This document shows positions 25,581-33,127 of a DNA stretch of 35,209 nucleotides, piece by piece. Numbering within the stretch: the stretch's first letter is position 1; the number at the start of each line of letters is the position of its first letter. The notes under the pieces are model-generated. The model was given only the letters and a program-made list of their open reading frames with translations. It had not been told where the DNA came from and did no database searches. The position numbers and the translations under genes were made by a program. Origin of the DNA: a virus; the IMG/VR virus record IMGVR_UViG_3300020281_000070, positions 1 to 35,209 of that record; one strand, 5' to 3'.

Positions 25581-27740
25581 TTAAGTAGGTAAGTTTTCAG
25601 GGGTACGCATGTTAGGTATATCTGTCTGCGCTGGTTTCTTTGCAGCCGTCTGCATTGCTGTAGCAGCAATACGTGCAGCTGCACTGGTGTTCTGCTGATT
25701 TGTTCTGACCTGATTCGTTGCTGCTGATAGTTGTCTACGCAGTTCAAGTTCTTCCTGCTTCATTTGCATCTTGGCTTGAAGCTCTGCAATCTTCATTTGC
25801 GGTTGAACTTGAGCCGTATCCTGAACCTTAGACATATTAACCGCTGTGTCTGATTGGAGTTTCTGAACTTCAGCCTCCATCTTCGCAAGCTCAAGCTGCA
25901 CTTGCTGCATAGCAAGTTCTTGCTGTATCGCCATTGCTTCTGCTTGTTCTGGTGTAGGTGGCTCTTGTCCTGTCATTGAACGAATGCGCTGAGCCAACTC
26001 ATCTTTCTTAGCAAGATGTGAATACTGAATGATTGCATCATCAGGTATCGCCACACCAACCTGCCGCAAATTAAGGGCTTCAGCAAACTGCACTTCATCA
26101 AACGAATCACGGGCAGGAGCAGTCGATACAATTACGTCATACTCACCTAATGTCAGGTCATTTATAATCCTACCTTCAGGCGTTTCAACGTTAATCGCTA
26201 CTTCTTCTCTTGGCTCCATTGGCATATCTTCATTTGTCACCATGATAATTCTTTCTTCTGTATAGAAGGTTTGTAACAAATTAAGCACACGCTCTGCCAG
26301 ATACTGACGAGTCTTTCGCAAGTTATCTAGCGGAACCTGAATCATTATGACCCCACGATTCTGCTTTGCTTGGATCGCTACGCCACTCACTTCAGCAGAG
26401 TCTGACCCCAGCATAGAGTCATTGATACCAGAGATCGTTTGTATATTCGCAGCAGCTTTCTGCCCGATTCGGTCTAGCCCCGTAGGTATTTGATTTGGTT
26501 GGATTTTTACAGGAGGAGTAGAGCCACGGTTGTACTCCAGCACTAGCCCTGTTTCTGCGCCATGCTCCTCAAGGTCATCTGCTTGCATACCAACCAATGA
26601 GCCACTTTCTACCATCCAGCCACTGTTTGCAGTGGTGTTGACAATATGTAGTTCTTGGCTGGCAATCTTATTAAGTTGTTCTTGCGGTGACAGTAAGTTA
26701 CGCACCATGCCAAACGGACGGCCTCTACGGAAATACGCAAAGAAAGGCACAACAGTAAAGTCATTGTAAGGAGAGAAGTCATCATGCAGCACCACTCTGT
26801 CAGCGGTCACTGTCCAACGCACCCTACGCTTAACTTTAGAAATAATGTTTAACCCGTATTTTTTTGCAAACTGTTTAGTCTTTCTATCGCCCCATGCTTC
26901 AGGTACTTCTCTTTGATCCCCTGTGTTTGGGTCAACAAAGCAGTCAACACGCTGTAGCTTTTTGTATTGCCGTTCTATGACTCTAACGGAGCGCACATTT
27001 CTGTAGTCATCTTCACTTGGTACACCTGACCCAAAGTAGTCATCAGTCGGGTCAAGATCACCAAATCGAGTTTCTTCATACTCAATACTGTCACGCCCGT
27101 AGCTGTTGCCGTTCTCAGCGACAAAGCGGATCTTCTCTGCCTTATCTTTGCCGTATAGCTCTTGTATCTCGTCAAGCGTCATCCAACGAGTTTCAAAAAA
27201 CTCATTCCAAGTTTTAGGGTCAGAGTCTTTGGCATCAGGGTCAATCAATATATCAAGGGGGTCTTTTGCGGTGATGCGTATCTCACCTTCAACGTGATCG
27301 CTGAAATCCATACGCACATCAAAATACCCACGCCCGTCCATAATCAGGCCGTCACTGAATACCTGCTGCTCCACCCAATCCAACTTGTTGTTATCGGCAA
27401 TCTGCATAAACAACTTGTTGAGCGTTATTGCAATCTCATTGTCACCGCCCCTTCTGGGCTTAAACTTAATGTCGGCCCTACGAGTGGCTTGCTCACCCAA
27501 GACGGTGTTGATAGTAGGTAAGATAGTATTGATTGTTAATGCAGGTCGGCCTTCTGCTTCAAGGTTTGCTATATCCTGTTCGTCCCATTGATCGCCTCTA
27601 TAGAAAGCATCGCATCGTTTTGCCATCTCAATGTAATCGAGATGCCCATTGTCTCTTGCTCTGGTGTATCGACTCCATTGCGTTGTTGCAATTTCTTGCT
27701 CTTCTGCTGGAGAAACATTTCTACCTTTAATCTGCGCCAT
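25581..27740 (-). CDS. portal protein (P22-type)
   Basis: This 719-residue protein matches the P22-like portal family pattern: YIEMAKRCDAFYRGDQWDEQ near residue 35-55, GRPALTINTILPTINTVLG at about 65-83, then DPLDILIDPDAKDSDP and LSPQEQLNKIASQELHIVNT further in. Residues about 590-690 are a long Gln/Glu-rich coiled coil (MQQVQLELAKMEAEVQKLQS), the region that forms the barrel in this family. The portal forms the dodecameric DNA entry ring at one capsid vertex and docks the terminase encoded just upstream. The start ATG at 27740 is 2 bases after the terminase stop. Confidence 0.9.
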   Translation of the reverse strand: MAQIKGRNVSPAEEQEIATTQWSRYTRARDNGHLDYIEMAKRCDAFYRGDQWDEQDIANLEAEGRPALTINTILPTINTVLGEQATRRADIKFKPRRGGDNEIAITLNKLFMQIADNNKLDWVEQQVFSDGLIMDGRGYFDVRMDFSDHVEGEIRITAKDPLDILIDPDAKDSDPKTWNEFFETRWMTLDEIQELYGKDKAEKIRFVAENGNSYGRDSIEYEETRFGDLDPTDDYFGSGVPSEDDYRNVRSVRVIERQYKKLQRVDCFVDPNTGDQREVPEAWGDRKTKQFAKKYGLNIISKVKRRVRWTVTADRVVLHDDFSPYNDFTVVPFFAYFRRGRPFGMVRNLLSPQEQLNKIASQELHIVNTTANSGWMVESGSLVGMQADDLEEHGAETGLVLEYNRGSTPPVKIQPNQIPTGLDRIGQKAAANIQTISGINDSMLGSDSAEVSGVAIQAKQNRGVIMIQVPLDNLRKTRQYLAERVLNLLQTFYTEERIIMVTNEDMPMEPREEVAINVETPEGRIINDLTLGEYDVIVSTAPARDSFDEVQFAEALNLRQVGVAIPDDAIIQYSHLAKKDELAQRIRSMTGQEPPTPEQAEAMAIQQELAMQQVQLELAKMEAEVQKLQSDTAVNMSKVQDTAQVQPQMKIAELQAKMQMKQEELELRRQLSAATNQVRTNQQNTSAAARIAATAMQTAAKKPAQTDIPNMRTPENLPT

Positions 27741-27742
27741 TG

Positions 27743-29380
27743 TTATGCACTCATCGATGACTTGGTTCGTTCAGGCTTCAGCATACTGTTCAGCCTGTCA
27801 CGCCAACTGGGTGTATGAATTACAGGGGCTTGATAGCTAGAAAATTCGGTCATCATTAGACCCAGCCACGCCAATGCGTCTACTTGGTCATCATGTATGC
27901 CGCTAGGGAAACGCAATAGCTCTGCAACTAGCGGTCCTGTAAAGATCGCATCTTTGGGGAAATACACCATTCCTTGTTGCATCCGTCCCTGTATTGCTCT
28001 TGCCCTAGCTTCTTTGTCTCTTCTACCTGTCTTCAAGTCCTTGATATATATCTCGTATAATCCTCTCTCCCGTATCCGTTTCTCCAAAAACGGACCTAAT
28101 GCCATTTCAATGTGTCCTTTCTCAATGCCCACCATTGATGGTTTCCATTCTTCATAGAGATCAAGTATGCGCTCTACGATCTCGAAACCGTCAAATCTAC
28201 CACGTACTACGTCAATGACAAAGAGTTCATCTACGTCATTGACTCCTACGACCATACCTACGGTATAGTCATTTCGATCACGTTTACCTATCGCCAAGTC
28301 CCAAGCGCAGTAGTAACGCATGGCATCTGGGTCAACCTCATCGTCATCATAATACTGAATCATCTCACGAGTGAAGTATTCGCCATCATCTGATACTGGA
28401 TTCTGCTGATACAGCGCAGACCAATCACGAGGCCCTACTGCACTGCGAATCTGACCCAAAGCCGCTAAACTGTATCTTTCTGGGTGGAGTGCTTCTCCAT
28501 GATCACGATATTCTTCTTTCTCTTCTGCGATGGCAGGGTAGCGTACAACTTCCCAAACGTCACCGCCCTCATCAGCCGCTTTAAGCAATCGCCCAGCCAA
28601 GTCATCGTCATGCCAACGAGTAAGTATGACCAGAATGCCCCCACCAGGAGCCAATCGGGTATAGGCTGTGGAAGTGTACCAATCCCAGTTAGCCGATCTA
28701 TTATTCTCCGACTCACTGTCCTCACGGTTCTTAATAGGATCGTCAATAACGAGAACGTGCGCTCCTTTACCTGTGATACCACCGCCAACACCTGCCGCCA
28801 CATAGCCGCCACCGCCTGTAGTCAACCACGCTTCAGCCGACTGCGAATCTGGGTCAAGGCGTGTTTGAAACGCTGTTTTGTAAGTTGGCTCACGCAATAG
28901 TTGACGAACTTTACGACTGAATCCCATAGCCAACGAGCCTGAGTACGAACACGAGATAAATTCGTGTTCAGGATTTCTGCCCAAGTGCCAAGCTGGGAAG
29001 GAGACAGATGCAAGCGTACTTTTTCCATGACGAGGCGGCATAAAGAGCATAAGCCTTGGAGACTTTTTTGCCACCACATCCCGACTGAATTGTTCCAAGC
29101 GTCTGCAAATATCTTTATGAACCCACCCTGCTTGATAATCTGCGTTAAACCGTTCAACAAACGGGAGTAGCCTTTTGCGAGTAAGGATTCGGAGGGCGAG
29201 TTCTTTTCGTGCTTTGTCTTCAACGCTTAACTCCTCTACTGTTTCTTGTGTTTGAATGGGTGCTGGTGCAGGAAGTGACTCTGTTCGATCAGCTTTACAG
29301 TAGACGCAAACGCCATCTGTGCCACTAAACAGAGTTTCTACGTGAAAATTGGTGCAAACGTTGCACTGCTTTTTAATCAC
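27743..29380 (-). CDS. terL: terminase large subunit
   Basis: This 545-residue DNA-packaging motor starts at ATG 29380, overlapping the small-subunit stop (ATGA). Residues 6-28 hold a CxxC...CxxC zinc-ribbon-like motif (C6, C9, C25, C28), an uncommon extra. The ATPase domain has Walker A PPRHGKS at 115-121 and Walker B HVLVIDDP at 208-215. The RNase H-like nuclease domain follows (YYCAWDLAIGKRDRNDY, MVGIEKGHIEMALGP, and HDDQVDALAWLG near the end). The protein cuts concatemeric DNA and pumps it into the procapsid through the portal. Confidence 0.93.
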   Translation of the reverse strand: MIKKQCNVCTNFHVETLFSGTDGVCVYCKADRTESLPAPAPIQTQETVEELSVEDKARKELALRILTRKRLLPFVERFNADYQAGWVHKDICRRLEQFSRDVVAKKSPRLMLFMPPRHGKSTLASVSFPAWHLGRNPEHEFISCSYSGSLAMGFSRKVRQLLREPTYKTAFQTRLDPDSQSAEAWLTTGGGGYVAAGVGGGITGKGAHVLVIDDPIKNREDSESENNRSANWDWYTSTAYTRLAPGGGILVILTRWHDDDLAGRLLKAADEGGDVWEVVRYPAIAEEKEEYRDHGEALHPERYSLAALGQIRSAVGPRDWSALYQQNPVSDDGEYFTREMIQYYDDDEVDPDAMRYYCAWDLAIGKRDRNDYTVGMVVGVNDVDELFVIDVVRGRFDGFEIVERILDLYEEWKPSMVGIEKGHIEMALGPFLEKRIRERGLYEIYIKDLKTGRRDKEARARAIQGRMQQGMVYFPKDAIFTGPLVAELLRFPSGIHDDQVDALAWLGLMMTEFSSYQAPVIHTPSWRDRLNSMLKPERTKSSMSA

Positions 29381-29886
29381 TTAGGCTCCAGATACGCAGT
29401 TTCTCTCCCTGCAATCTCCAGTAGTTCCTCATCAGTCAGTCGCTCCAACTGCTTAGCAGTCGTATTGATGCTAATGTTCACCTGCGTAGCATTATCTGGC
29501 TCTCCTAGCCCGTGCAACTTGACCAAAGAATCTACTGTGTTCTTCATCTCTGTTGCATTCGCTGCTGCAGTATATGCCTCCATATACATCTGGTGTGCGT
29601 TGTTGCGACTAAATCTGACTTCTTCTCGCATCTGTTCCCGAAAATACTCTAGTGCTTTAGCTACTTTCGGTAACTTTGATGCATTGAGCGCAGCGGTGTA
29701 TGTGCCATACCCTGCTGAGCGACCTGCTGCAGCCACTGTCATGCCACTGCTAATCATTAGCACCAGCCGTTCCTGCTGCACGGTCAACTCGCCAAGCTGT
29801 AGGCCCATGTAAGGAACATGAGATTCAAACTCAGCATGAGGCATTTCTGCCAAATCAGCGGATAAGGGGTTCTCCACTTCGCTCAT
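29377..29886 (-). CDS. terS: terminase small subunit-like DNA-binding protein
   Basis: This 169-residue protein lies directly upstream of the large terminase, overlapping it by 4 bases. A helix-turn-helix-like part (TVQQERLVLMISSGMTVAAA, GRSAGYGTYTAALNASKLPK, residues about 35-75) is followed by a long helix (VAKALEYFREQMREEVRFSR) and an oligomerisation-like C-terminus (LERLTDEELLEIAGRE). This is the layout of TerS proteins, which recognise the packaging site and recruit TerL. The start ATG at 29886 has no clear Shine-Dalgarno site, so the true start could be internal. Confidence 0.8.
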   Translation of the reverse strand: MSEVENPLSADLAEMPHAEFESHVPYMGLQLGELTVQQERLVLMISSGMTVAAAGRSAGYGTYTAALNASKLPKVAKALEYFREQMREEVRFSRNNAHQMYMEAYTAAANATEMKNTVDSLVKLHGLGEPDNATQVNISINTTAKQLERLTDEELLEIAGRETAYLEPK

Positions 29887-30158
29887 CAGCGCATCTTATA
29901 CACAAGAACCTAGTATGCACAAGGGTCTGGGAAAAATTTTGCAGAAAAAAATTTGAAAATTTATTCTGAATCGCTGAGCCATCATCTCCCCCCTCCGCGC
30001 ATACCAACACCGTTCCCCCTTTTTCGCAGCAGTGGAACCTTGTATCGCATCGCCCACTGGAACCTTGTCGCGCAGTAACCCCTAAGGACTCGTCCCTCGC
30101 CCTTATGTGTAGTGTACCTTCTCGCAATTATGCATTCATTTCACACAAGGAGGCCATC
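29887..30158. other. divergent intergenic region between leftward and rightward modules
   Basis: This 272-base stretch without a convincing gene separates the two transcription directions. The left part (29930-29970) is AT-rich with runs of A and T. TGGAACCTTGT occurs twice as a direct repeat (30033-30043 and 30058-30068), 25 bases apart. The right end holds the first copy of the 27-bp promoter-like element and the AAGGAGG site of the first rightward gene. A 90-codon minus-strand frame here (29855-30127) overlaps the small terminase start in another frame and the promoter element, and is unlikely to be real. Confidence 0.6.
30089..30115 (+). promoter_or_regulatory. 27-bp promoter-like element, copy 1
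   Basis: CTCGTCCCTCGCCCT-N3-GTGTAGTGT, the first of three copies. All three are identical at 24 of 27 positions, the three differing bases being the central N3 (TAT here). It ends 43 bases before the start codon at 30159. Conserved position and plus orientation in front of three rightward genes indicate a transcription start or control element. Length and strictness are like promoters of phage-encoded single-subunit RNA polymerases, but no such polymerase is in the window, and a repressor or antitermination site is possible. Confidence 0.65.
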
Positions 30159-30473
30159 ATGGCTAAGAAAGAAGAAAAGCAAGACGTTCGATTCATCAAC
30201 TCATTCGTATGCAAGAGAGCTAAAGGGAACCGACCTTTCGTCCTAGCTGCAATCGGAATCAAAATCGAGGACGCACTAGCGGAGATCGAAGAACTTGCAC
30301 AGAGCGAACACTGCTCAGAAGGCTGGCTGAACATCGAGATCAAAGAATCTAAGAACGGCCACATCTACGCTCAACACAATACTTGGACTCCCAACAACGA
30401 GACTCCAGACGAAAAAGTAAAGCGTCTAACCGCTGAACTCAAAGCCGCAAAGGCAGCGAAGAAAGCATCCTAA
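30159..30473 (+). CDS. early-type hypothetical protein
   Basis: This 104-residue protein starts at ATG 30159 with AAGGAGG upstream; a start at 30105 would lie inside the promoter-like element and lacks a site. It is charged, with a likely alpha/beta core (RPFVLAAIGIKIEDALAEIE, EGWLNIEIKESKNGHIYAQH) and a Lys/Ala-rich helical tail (VKRLTAELKAAKAAKKAS). First gene of the rightward module behind element copy 1. I do not recognise a family. Small host-takeover proteins are usual at this place in podoviruses. Confidence 0.75.
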   Translation: MAKKEEKQDVRFINSFVCKRAKGNRPFVLAAIGIKIEDALAEIEELAQSEHCSEGWLNIEIKESKNGHIYAQHNTWTPNNETPDEKVKRLTAELKAAKAAKKAS

Positions 30474-30491
30474 CCATTCACTCACTAACAC

Positions 30492-30511
30492 GGCCTCTCA
30501 CTTGAGGGGCC
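30492..30511 (+). other. RNA hairpin just upstream of a ribosome binding site
   Basis: GGCCTCTCA at 30492-30500 and TGAGGGGCC at 30503-30511 can pair over 8-9 bases with one G-T pair and a minimal loop. There is no T tail; the AGGAGG site of the next gene begins 3 bases later. It is more likely an mRNA processing or translation-control hairpin than a terminator. Confidence 0.5.
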
Positions 30512-30526
30512 AAGGAGGTTCTACCA

Positions 30527-30751
30527 ATGAACAGACTCGCAGACATCTTCATACTCGCAGTTCCGTTCTTATTATCAGCAGCAGTCAGCATCATAATGAT
30601 CATCACCGTAGGCATAGTATGGTGGGATATATCACCAATATTCTCAATCGTATTCTGTGCTATCGCCTCAATAGGTACACTCGGCTCATTACTTGTAACT
30701 TATCTATTCGCCAAAGCAGCCATCGAGGAGGGCAACAGATGGAGACTATAG
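30527..30751 (+). CDS. small membrane protein with two or three hydrophobic segments
   Basis: This 74-residue protein has AGGAGG 10 bases before ATG 30527. Hydrophobic stretches at residues 6-31 (DIFILAVPFLLSAAVSIIM then IITVGIVWW) and 37-62 (IFSIVFCAIASIGTLGSLLV...) suggest an inner-membrane hairpin. The C-terminus is charged (AAIEEGNRWRL). It overlaps the next gene by 13 bases. Early phage membrane proteins of this size often alter membrane potential or block superinfection, but nothing here shows which. Confidence 0.7.
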   Translation: MNRLADIFILAVPFLLSAAVSIIMIITVGIVWWDISPIFSIVFCAIASIGTLGSLLVTYLFAKAAIEEGNRWRL

Positions 30752-30927
30752 ACAAAGTGCTAGATTCAATCTCTTCAGGTCCAACCAACAACGAACACCG
30801 TGACAAATGTATCGCTGAAGTCACGATCATGCTCTTCTGGTCGCTGTTTCTCGGGACCAAACAGGGTCACATCATCCGTAAGCATGGCGCATGGATGACC
30901 ACCGAAAAGCCTACTCATCCTGAGTAG
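30739..30927 (+). CDS. small early-type hypothetical protein
   Basis: This 62-residue protein starts at ATG 30739, with GAGGAGGG just upstream inside the end of the membrane-protein gene. It has a hydrophobic stretch (CIAEVTIMLFWSLFLGTKQG, residues 24-43) that may be membrane-associated, and a His/Thr-rich C-terminus. Its stop lies within the stem of the following terminator. No family recognised. Confidence 0.65.
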   Translation: METIDKVLDSISSGPTNNEHRDKCIAEVTIMLFWSLFLGTKQGHIIRKHGAWMTTEKPTHPE

Positions 30928-30938
30928 GCTTTATTTTT
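30906..30938 (+). terminator. intrinsic terminator
   Basis: AAAGCCTACTCA (30906-30917) pairs perfectly with TGAGTAGGCTTT (30921-30932) around a 3-base loop, followed by ATTTTT. The 12-bp stem and T tail make a strong rho-independent terminator at the end of the first rightward transcription unit. It overlaps the last codons of the preceding gene. The A-rich left flank would let it also act from the other strand. Confidence 0.9.
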
Positions 30939-30979
30939 CGCGGAGGGGAAGGATGTGCGTGCGATCTACTCAGGGATGG

Positions 30980-31006
30980 CTCGTCCCTCGCCCTCCTGTG
31001 TAGTGT
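30980..31006 (+). promoter_or_regulatory. 27-bp promoter-like element, copy 2
   Basis: Same CTCGTCCCTCGCCCT-N3-GTGTAGTGT element, with N3 = CCT. It lies 41 bases after the intrinsic terminator and 42 bases before the start codon at 31049. The order terminator, element, ribosome site, gene supports a transcription start here. Upstream it shares ATGG, and downstream CAC, with copy 3. Confidence 0.65.
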
Positions 31007-31048
31007 CACCTTTTGCATTTACATTTTTGTTACTAAGGAGTAGTACCA

Positions 31049-31321
31049 ATGGCTAAGCAACAAACGCTCGACCTAGACGAACCAACCAGAGTAGACAAGA
31101 TACTCGCTAAAGTGAAACCAATGTACCACAAAGCAAAGGCGAAGGCTCAGCCCTACGCTAAGTCTGCATTTGAGTACGCTAAAGAGAACCCAGGTGACGT
31201 AATGATCGGCTTGATTACGCTCATGGTGTGGGATATTGAGGACTCAGTGGACGAAATCGAAGAAGCATCTAATGTTTCTGCGTATGTGGACGCATCTAAC
31301 TACATGGACGGGGGGCGCTAA
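31049..31321 (+). CDS. small early-type hypothetical protein
   Basis: This 90-residue protein starts at ATG 31049 with AAGGAG 8 bases upstream. The N-terminal half is basic and helical (RVDKILAKVKPMYHKAKAKA, PYAKSAFEYAKENPGD), followed by a short hydrophobic helix (DVMIGLITLMVWDIEDSVDE, about 50-69) and an acidic tail. The layout suggests an amphipathic or membrane-associated protein. Function unknown. It is alone behind element copy 2, with the iteron region after it. Confidence 0.7.
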   Translation: MAKQQTLDLDEPTRVDKILAKVKPMYHKAKAKAQPYAKSAFEYAKENPGDVMIGLITLMVWDIEDSVDEIEEASNVSAYVDASNYMDGGR

Positions 31322-31700
31322 GCCCCTTTGCCGCAGGTGGTGCGGGGATGTGCGTGCCAATGCCCCACAGCCTCACGGGGCCACAGCGTGCGCCTACGTG
31401 TGCCATGTGTGTCAAGTGTGTGTCACCCGTGTGTGCCAACTACAAATCATATAAGTCTTTGATTCATATACACTTTGTAAAATGTGTGTCATGTGTGTCA
31501 GGTTTTTTGTTTTGTGGTTGGTATATACATATGGTTTTTTATGAATATCAAGGTGTTTTTACAATGATTTTAGAAAAAACTGAAAACCAAAGAAAAAGTA
31601 GACACACATGGCACACAGTTGATTTTACTAAGAAAAAGCTGGCACACATGAGGCACACATTAAGACACACAGCCCCAAACTAGACACACCAAGGCAATGG
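31322..31700. repeat. mirror-image 9-bp iteron clusters around an AT-rich centre; candidate replication origin
   Basis: A gene-free stretch between 31322 and 31764. On the left side the 9-mer TGTGTGYCA occurs at 31406-31414, 31417-31425, 31430-31438, 31483-31491 and 31492-31500, with a near copy at 31397-31405. On the right side its reverse complement TGRCACACA occurs at 31609-31617 and 31640-31648, with one-mismatch copies at 31600-31608, 31651-31659 and 31663-31671 and a two-mismatch copy at 31682-31690. The centre (31501-31595) is rich in A and T. Two GC hairpins (31331-31345 and 31362-31381) precede it. Six plus six inverted iterons around an AT-rich core resemble replication origins with initiator sites. 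A repressor-binding region or an RNA that folds back on itself is also possible. Confidence 0.65.
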
Positions 31701-31727
31701 CTCGTCCCTCGCCCTTGGGTGTAGTGT
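31701..31727 (+). promoter_or_regulatory. 27-bp promoter-like element, copy 3
   Basis: Same element with N3 = TGG, 11 bases after the last iteron and 37 bases before the start codon at 31765. It would start transcription of the middle rightward cluster (31765-32841). Its closeness to the iterons could also let transcription activate the candidate origin. Confidence 0.65.
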
Positions 31728-31764
31728 CACGATTTTACCATTCATTTATATGTAAGGAGTACAT

Positions 31765-31992
31765 ATGCCAAGTGTAGAAAAGAAACAAGAGTACGTGAAG
31801 TTGCAAGACGAACTCTTGCTTGCATTGAGCAAAGAAGCAGGATACCACCAAGCCATACTGGATGTAATTGGCTTCTTGAAAACAGCAAAAATATGCCATG
31901 ACGGAAGAGGCAGTATTGCAATCAAGAAAAGAATCGAAGAGCTAGATGAAGAGTTTGATGCAGAGGAGAAGTTACATGCTGAAGATTCTTAA
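31765..31992 (+). CDS. small helical hypothetical protein
   Basis: This 75-residue protein starts at ATG 31765 with AAGGAG 7 bases upstream. It is charged and helical (KKQEYVKLQDELLLALSKEA, IKKRIEELDEEFDAEEKLHA), with a small Gly-containing turn in the middle (CHDGRGSIAI). It could be a coiled-coil dimer. No family recognised. First gene behind element copy 3. Confidence 0.65.
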   Translation: MPSVEKKQEYVKLQDELLLALSKEAGYHQAILDVIGFLKTAKICHDGRGSIAIKKRIEELDEEFDAEEKLHAEDS

Positions 31993-32137
31993 TCTTGAAG
32001 TAAGAACTAGCTGGGATGATCTTGTTGAAGATGATCCTGTGTGTGTGAGCATCGATGAACTATTGATGCGTGAGGATGCAAGGGTAGAGTTTGATGCCCT
32101 TGTGAATATTGATACTAATGGAGTAAATTACCAATGA
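31976..32137 (+). CDS. small acidic hypothetical protein
   Basis: This 53-residue protein is read from ATG 31976, which has GAGGAG 8 bases upstream; an in-frame ATG at 31946 lacks a site. It overlaps the previous gene by 17 bases and the next by 4 (ATGA). Strongly acidic (WDDLVEDDPVCVSIDELLMR). Small acidic early proteins of phages sometimes mimic DNA or bind host enzymes, but nothing specific is visible here. Confidence 0.6.
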   Translation: MLKILNLEVRTSWDDLVEDDPVCVSIDELLMREDARVEFDALVNIDTNGVNYQ

Positions 32138-32841
32138 CTAAAGACACTTGTACATTTCTACTAGCAGCACTAAACGAAATAGCTGAGAAGAAAGACGCTC
32201 AGCACCTACCCACCAAAGACGCATTGTTGGCTGATACAGTTTTGAATCATGCCCCCGATGACGTAGTACCCATGAAAATTGCCGTGGCATTCCATGTATT
32301 TCGTGAAGCACGCAGGGGTGCAAACGAAATCACGGGTGAATACCTTGGCCCCAAACCAGAAGCACTACTCAGCTTCACACAGCGAGTAATGAACAAGGCT
32401 TGCTGGCTGGCGAGAGCGCAAGGCATAGCCCAGACAATACAAGACCAGGAAGAAGAGGTACGAGGCACAACAGGCATCGACTTTGCTCAAGACTCAGGCG
32501 AAGAACGAGGTCAGACCTATATCTCTCGTGACCGCATTGAAGACGTAATCATTTCTGATTTTGCAGATATGGCAGCCATGCACTCTGTACTATGCGATGA
32601 GATGGACTACCTTGGCGACATCGAGCCATTGGTGCTATTCGGACAACGTACCAAGATCGAGAGAATCGATGAAGAGACAGGTGAAGTATCTGATGAGTGG
32701 GTATCTGCCTTTGAAACATGCAGCTGGCCTGATGCATTGAACCAGATGGACAGCATCGTGGACGGCTTGCGTAATGACAACACTAAAGAATCTCTAATGG
32801 ACAGAATACGTGAGCGTATGGGAGAGAAAAGCGCAGCGTAA
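32134..32841 (+). CDS. hypothetical protein, middle rightward cluster
   Basis: This 235-residue protein begins at ATG 32134, overlapping the previous stop (ATGA). It is mostly helical, with acidic segments (QDQEEEVRGTTGIDFAQDSG, IERIDEETGEVSDEWVSAFE) and no membrane segment. I see no nuclease, helicase or polymerase motif. It could be a replication-associated or regulatory protein given its place after the candidate origin. I do not recognise it. Confidence 0.7.
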   Translation: MTKDTCTFLLAALNEIAEKKDAQHLPTKDALLADTVLNHAPDDVVPMKIAVAFHVFREARRGANEITGEYLGPKPEALLSFTQRVMNKACWLARAQGIAQTIQDQEEEVRGTTGIDFAQDSGEERGQTYISRDRIEDVIISDFADMAAMHSVLCDEMDYLGDIEPLVLFGQRTKIERIDEETGEVSDEWVSAFETCSWPDALNQMDSIVDGLRNDNTKESLMDRIRERMGEKSAA

Positions 32842-32848
32842 CGTTCAC

Positions 32849-32935
32849 CCCGTCTGACAGTAGGCTCCTAGATATGAGTGCTAAATTGGTATTAACTCCT
32901 ATACTTATATCTCTACTCGTCAGACGGGTTCTTTT
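32849..32935 (+). terminator. long bulged stem-loop with T-rich tail (terminator or structured RNA)
   Basis: Three contiguous pairings form one arm. CCCGTCTGAC (32849-32858) pairs with GTCAGACGGG (32919-32928). AGTAG (32859-32863) pairs with CTACT (32913-32917). AGATATGAGT (32870-32879) pairs with ACTTATATCT (32903-32912), with one G-T pair. The only interruptions are a bulged C (32918), a 6-base bulge GCTCCT (32864-32869) and a 23-base loop. TTCTTTT follows, which fits a terminator. Both the bulge and the loop (AACTCCT) contain CTCCT, complementary to a Shine-Dalgarno sequence, and the next gene's GGAGG lies 10 bases after the stem. A regulatory RNA is therefore also possible. Confidence 0.7.
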
Positions 32936-32947
32936 ACTGGAGGTCAT

Positions 32948-33127
32948 ATGAAACAGGAAATTACAATAGTAATCAAGAGTGAAGACGGTGAGTTGTTAGA
33001 CATGAAGGAGCTTGTCTCAACTTATCTCCATTCGGATGAGGGGATGGGGCTTGTGCGTGCCTGTATACGACAAGAGTTAACGTCTTTAACAACGTTCTTA
33101 ATTGGAGGTGAAGATGAGCGACATTGA
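32948..33127 (+). CDS. 59-residue hypothetical protein
   Basis: ATG 32948 has GGAGG 4 bases upstream. The protein begins MKQEITIVIKSEDGELLDM and contains KELVSTYLHSDEGMGLVRAC, a strand-then-helices pattern without known motif. Its 3' end overlaps the next gene by 14 bases and holds that gene's ribosome site. Compact spacing and the strong site support it as real. First gene of the last rightward cluster, after the stem-loop. Confidence 0.65.
   Translation: MKQEITIVIKSEDGELLDMKELVSTYLHSDEGMGLVRACIRQELTSLTTFLIGGEDERH

Noticed and set aside
29855-30127. 90-codon minus-strand frame in the divergent region
   Set aside because: It overlaps the small terminase start in another frame and runs through the promoter-like element; no ribosome site and no recognisable protein pattern.
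30502-30738. Long upstream extension of the 62-residue gene, up to 141 codons
   Set aside because: The extension lies over the membrane-protein gene in another frame, starts in the hairpin, and is Arg/His-rich without pattern. ATG 30739 has a clear GAGGAGGG site.
31348-31683. 111-codon plus-strand frame rich in Cys and His
   Set aside because: Its unusual composition comes directly from the TGTGTGYC and GRCACACA iterons, it has no good ribosome site, and it lies between control elements.
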